A program made the position numbers and the translations under genes. The notes under the pieces are model-generated. The model had not been told where the DNA came from. It did not search any database and worked only from the letters and a program-made list of their open reading frames with translations. Shown in pieces: positions 62,581 through 64,000 of a DNA stretch of 64,000 nucleotides. Source of the stretch: Megalobrama amblycephala (Eukaryota > Chordata > Actinopteri > Cypriniformes > Xenocyprididae). Location: assembly GCF_018812025.1 (NCBI RefSeq), contig NC_063049.1, positions 3,906,917-3,970,916 of the forward strand, read 5' to 3'. Positions within the stretch are counted from its first letter, which is position 1, and each line of letters begins with the position of its first letter.

Positions 62581-62894
62581 TCTCAGGTTACGTATGTGAC
62601 CATGGTTCCCTAAGAACAGGGAACGAGACTCTGCGTTTCAATACGCTATGGGGAACGTCACATGTGAACCGATGTCTGAAAGCCAAGTATCAAACCACTC
62701 CAATCCTATTGGCCGGCGACAGCCTATGACATCATCATAGCGCCACCCGGAAGTATATAAGGAGCGCCTAGAGAATCAGTCAGTATCTTATCGTCTTGAG
62801 GGACTGTTCAGCAGGCAGCCCCAAAGCATGGCAGGGCAACGCAGAGTCTCGTTCCCTGTTCTCAGGGAACCATGGTTACATACGTAACCTGAGA
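62581..62894. repeat. Inverted repeat enclosing a promoter-like core
   Basis: 57-bp arms (62581-62637 and 62838-62894) differ at about two positions; they contain CTCAGGTTACGTATGT and GAACAGGGAACGAGACTCTG-type sequence. Between them are an inverted CCAAT (CTATTGG, 62706-62712) and TATATAAGG (62754-62762), spaced like an RNA polymerase II promoter. A further partial copy (CTCTGCGTTTCAGTACGC) follows at 62911. Confidence 0.75.
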
Positions 62895-64000
62895 CGTTTC
62901 ACTCAACTCTGCGTTTCAGTACGCTATGGGGAATGATATACCCACGCCGCCATGCTTAAGGAGAGTGCATGCCATAAGATGGTTAGACAAACGTCAAGCA
63001 GTTTCGAAAGAAATGCCAGATAGCAACTCACCCTCGGGTCACACAAAGGCTGTCTGTGACAGCATTCCCTACGGCCAACAGCCCAAGCTGAACCTCAAAG
63101 AGGCCTTCCGTAGAAAGCCTACCAAGGCTGCTCCCTACCTGCTCCAAGGCTTCTGGGACCAAATCTTCAGAGGAAAGAAGGTCCCTTTAAGGGAATGTGG
63201 CCAGGGAACCGAAAGGAACCCCGGCCAGCCACTAGAAGGGGAAACGTAGTCACCCCAATGCCACCAGGGAGGCCGACCTAGTCTGACGAAGGACAAACTT
63301 AGTCTTGGCCAACCCTGTCTGAATACAGAATCTCAACAACGCATTCTTCAGAGAAGACAGCAAGTAAGAGCGACTGCAAAAAGGCAGTAAGCAACTCAAA
63401 CCCACACGTAGAGACAGGCATCCTGGAGAGCAGAACTCAGCTGAATGCTATGAACCCTGTGCTGAACCCTAGAGAACGGAAGCCAAAAAATTAGCATTGT
63501 AACTCAAACTTGAATGTAAATTCAAGGCGCTCAGGGGAAAGACAAATTTATAGCATAAATAAAGTTCTAGATAGTGGGGCCTAGCATACACTGCATACAC
63601 TTATCTACACAAAGATAAGGGCCTACCACCTGAGAGAACAGCACCAGGGAGGTTAATAACAGCCTGCTACCTTAGCTGTTAACCTCAGCCATTGCACCTA
63701 TATAAACAAAGGGAAATGGGCATACGGCCTAACAACTCCCTCAGGAGGAGGCCAGAACTAGGAACTATACAACCTAACAAGGGATAGTAAATTACAGAAG
63801 GTGATATAAAACAATAAACACCTAACCTAGTCCTAGCCTGGGCCCCTAAGCTGTAGGCCTACAGGCCACACGCATAGCAATGCCTGGGCTTCACCTCTGA
63901 ATCTCCATAGATAAGAGTAAATAAAGCGAAGCTCAACAAGCAAACAATGTCAGGCGGCCGATTAAGGCCGACCTAGACATAGATACTAACTGAAGTGACG
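62895..64000. other. Repetitive, apparently non-coding continuation
   Basis: Has many stops in all frames apart from short ones (for example 62926-63249 on the plus strand, not protein-like). It is GC-richer than the surroundings and polypurine-rich on the plus strand. I suspect it is the body of the repeat whose promoter lies at 62754, but nothing in it matches a family I can name. Confidence 0.4.

Overview
This is vertebrate, teleost-type DNA, most likely from a cyprinid fish (carp, goldfish or barbel relatives). The evidence is AT-rich sequence, spliced genes with GT-AG borders, a clear kinesin heavy chain gene (kif5a), and a dense load of Tc1, hAT, TTAA-target, LTR and LINE elements of the kind that fill cyprinid genomes. 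There are no bacterial features.

Layout. 1-4 kb: hAT-like and Tc1-like remnants and a foldback repeat. 4.1-5.5 kb: a rhodopsin-type GPCR gene broken by one frameshift in a T run. 5.6-8.1 kb: MITEs and a hAT zinc-finger scrap. 8.5-9.5 kb: last exon (minus strand) of an unassigned protein with four propeller-like repeats. 9.7-18.7 kb: repeats, dominated by a 5.5-kb terminal-inverted-repeat element filled with a 69-bp satellite. That satellite is split by a young non-autonomous LTR retroelement with a proline-rich gag-like ORF. 20-30 kb: a four-level nest, hAT containing Tc1 containing a Ty3/Gypsy element containing a TTAA-target element, directly beside a second Tc1. 31-39.6 kb: more hAT, TTAA and 3-bp-target elements. 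39-46 kb: minus-strand exons of a DUF4806-type gene and a tyrosine-recombinase (Crypton-like) gene, both damaged by insertions. 46.4-51 kb: a 4.6-kb hAT with three more elements inside. 51.2-52.1 kb: an SGNH-hydrolase-like coding sequence cut by a TTAA element. 52.6-58.9 kb: one exon of an unrecognised gene, then the 3' end of kif5a. 58.9-62.1 kb: an L2-type LINE inserted immediately next to a kif5a splice acceptor. 62.6-64 kb: a promoter-bearing inverted repeat and its repetitive continuation.

Only kif5a looks like a conserved working host gene; the 8.5-kb protein and the 52.6-kb exon are intact but unassigned. Several other coding regions differ from an open frame by single bases, often in homopolymers. 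Real decay and read error are both possible and are treated separately in the findings.
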